Of a stretch of DNA of 64,000 nucleotides, positions 63,807 through 64,000 are shown piece by piece. The position numbers and the translations under genes are program-made. Numbering within the stretch: the stretch's first letter is position 1; each line of letters begins with the position of its first letter. The notes under the pieces were generated by a model. The model saw nothing but the letters and a program-made list of their open reading frames with translations, had not been told where the DNA came from and made no database searches. Origin of the DNA: Pandoraea sp. (GTDB lineage Bacteria > Pseudomonadota > Gammaproteobacteria > Burkholderiales > Burkholderiaceae); contig JARLJF010000097.1 of the NCBI GenBank assembly GCA_031291335.1, positions 1-64,000 on the forward strand. Direction: 5' to 3'.

Positions 63807-63949
63807 CGAGGCCCCATTGACTGTCTCGGCGCGAATCATAACGTCCCGGTCCGCACGCGGCAAGCCGAGATGCCCCACGATGAGGCGCACGGCGGTATGC
63901 TATCGGCATGCCGCCCTGCGGCCTTTTTCCACCAACGCGAGGCCATCCA

Positions 63950-64000
63950 TGAAGCATTTGCCCCGGGCACGCGCGGGCATCGCACCCCCGACAACCTCTG
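63950..64000 (+). CDS. Start of an unidentified gene, cut by window edge
   Basis: ATG at 63950 with GAGG six bases upstream opens a frame of 17 residues (MKHLPRARAGIAPPTTS) to the window end. It is divergent from the LivK-type gene. Too short to assign. Confidence 0.4.

Overview
This is an ordinary, gene-dense, GC-rich stretch of chromosome from a betaproteobacterium of the Burkholderiales. The block relA / tRNA-Val / thrS-infC-rpmI-rplT-pheS-pheT-ihfA-merR, type-B L31, the scoAB/bdhA ketone-body genes, a DUF3717 gene and an N-terminally extended IhfA all fit Burkholderiaceae. Codon use and protein flavour suggest Pandoraea or a close relative, but the genus is an inference. I see no rRNA, insertion sequence, prophage, integron or CRISPR array and no broken gene. 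Two genes are cut by the window edges: an ABC ATPase at the left and a short plus-strand start at the right.

Layout. 1-3.7 kb: IclR regulator divergent from an ABC ATPase, then OsmC, a glutathione S-transferase and a DUF72 protein. 3.7-3.94 kb: an orphan promoter/terminator pair that may be a small RNA gene. 4-17.2 kb: an accessory segment with four cyclic-di-GMP enzymes (GAF-GGDEF, PAS-PAS-GAF-GGDEF-EAL, sensor-GGDEF, sensor-GGDEF-EAL), mixed with a flavin reductase, a TMEM175-type membrane protein, an S4 RNA-binding protein, a DUF3717 gene behind a near-consensus LexA box, rubredoxin behind an FNR-like box, and small unknown proteins. 17.6-28.3 kb (minus strand): translation and stringent-response genes, merR-ihfA-pheT-pheS-rplT-rpmI-infC-thrS, tRNA-Val and relA, with an ATC start for infC and an attenuator-like leader before thrS.

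28.3-37.4 kb: a catabolic segment with a RidA-like protein, an alpha/beta hydrolase, 3-hydroxybutyrate dehydrogenase, succinyl-CoA:3-ketoacid CoA-transferase (scoAB), a divergent PAS-LuxR regulator, an acyl-CoA thioesterase, an orphan TRAP solute-binding protein, an SDR and ETF-ubiquinone oxidoreductase. Together these fit 3-hydroxybutyrate/acetoacetate and acyl-CoA oxidation feeding the quinone pool. 37.5-48.6 kb: lysozyme-inhibitor-like protein, aroC, an MFS-acyltransferase fusion with a CBS-domain partner, metY with an overlapping hydrolase, an Mpo1-like protein, YihY, WrbA, DUF2069 and an FAD-linked dehydrogenase.

48.6-58.4 kb: a stand-alone protein resembling the MgtC C-terminal domain behind a long structured leader, a MerR/MFS pair, MtfA, L31 type B, an ArnT-like glycosyltransferase, a MATE exporter and glucarate dehydratase with GntR/FadR-like sites. 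58.6-64 kb (minus strand): a tRNA cluster (Ala, Glu, Asp, Asp), rpsO-pnp and an orphan branched-chain-amino-acid-type ABC binding protein.

I do not see a clearly new multi-gene system. The observations most worth following are regulatory: the SOS box on DUF3717, the orphan transcript at 3.7-3.9 kb, the thrS leader, the long leader of the MgtC-domain gene and the duplicated IclR operator.
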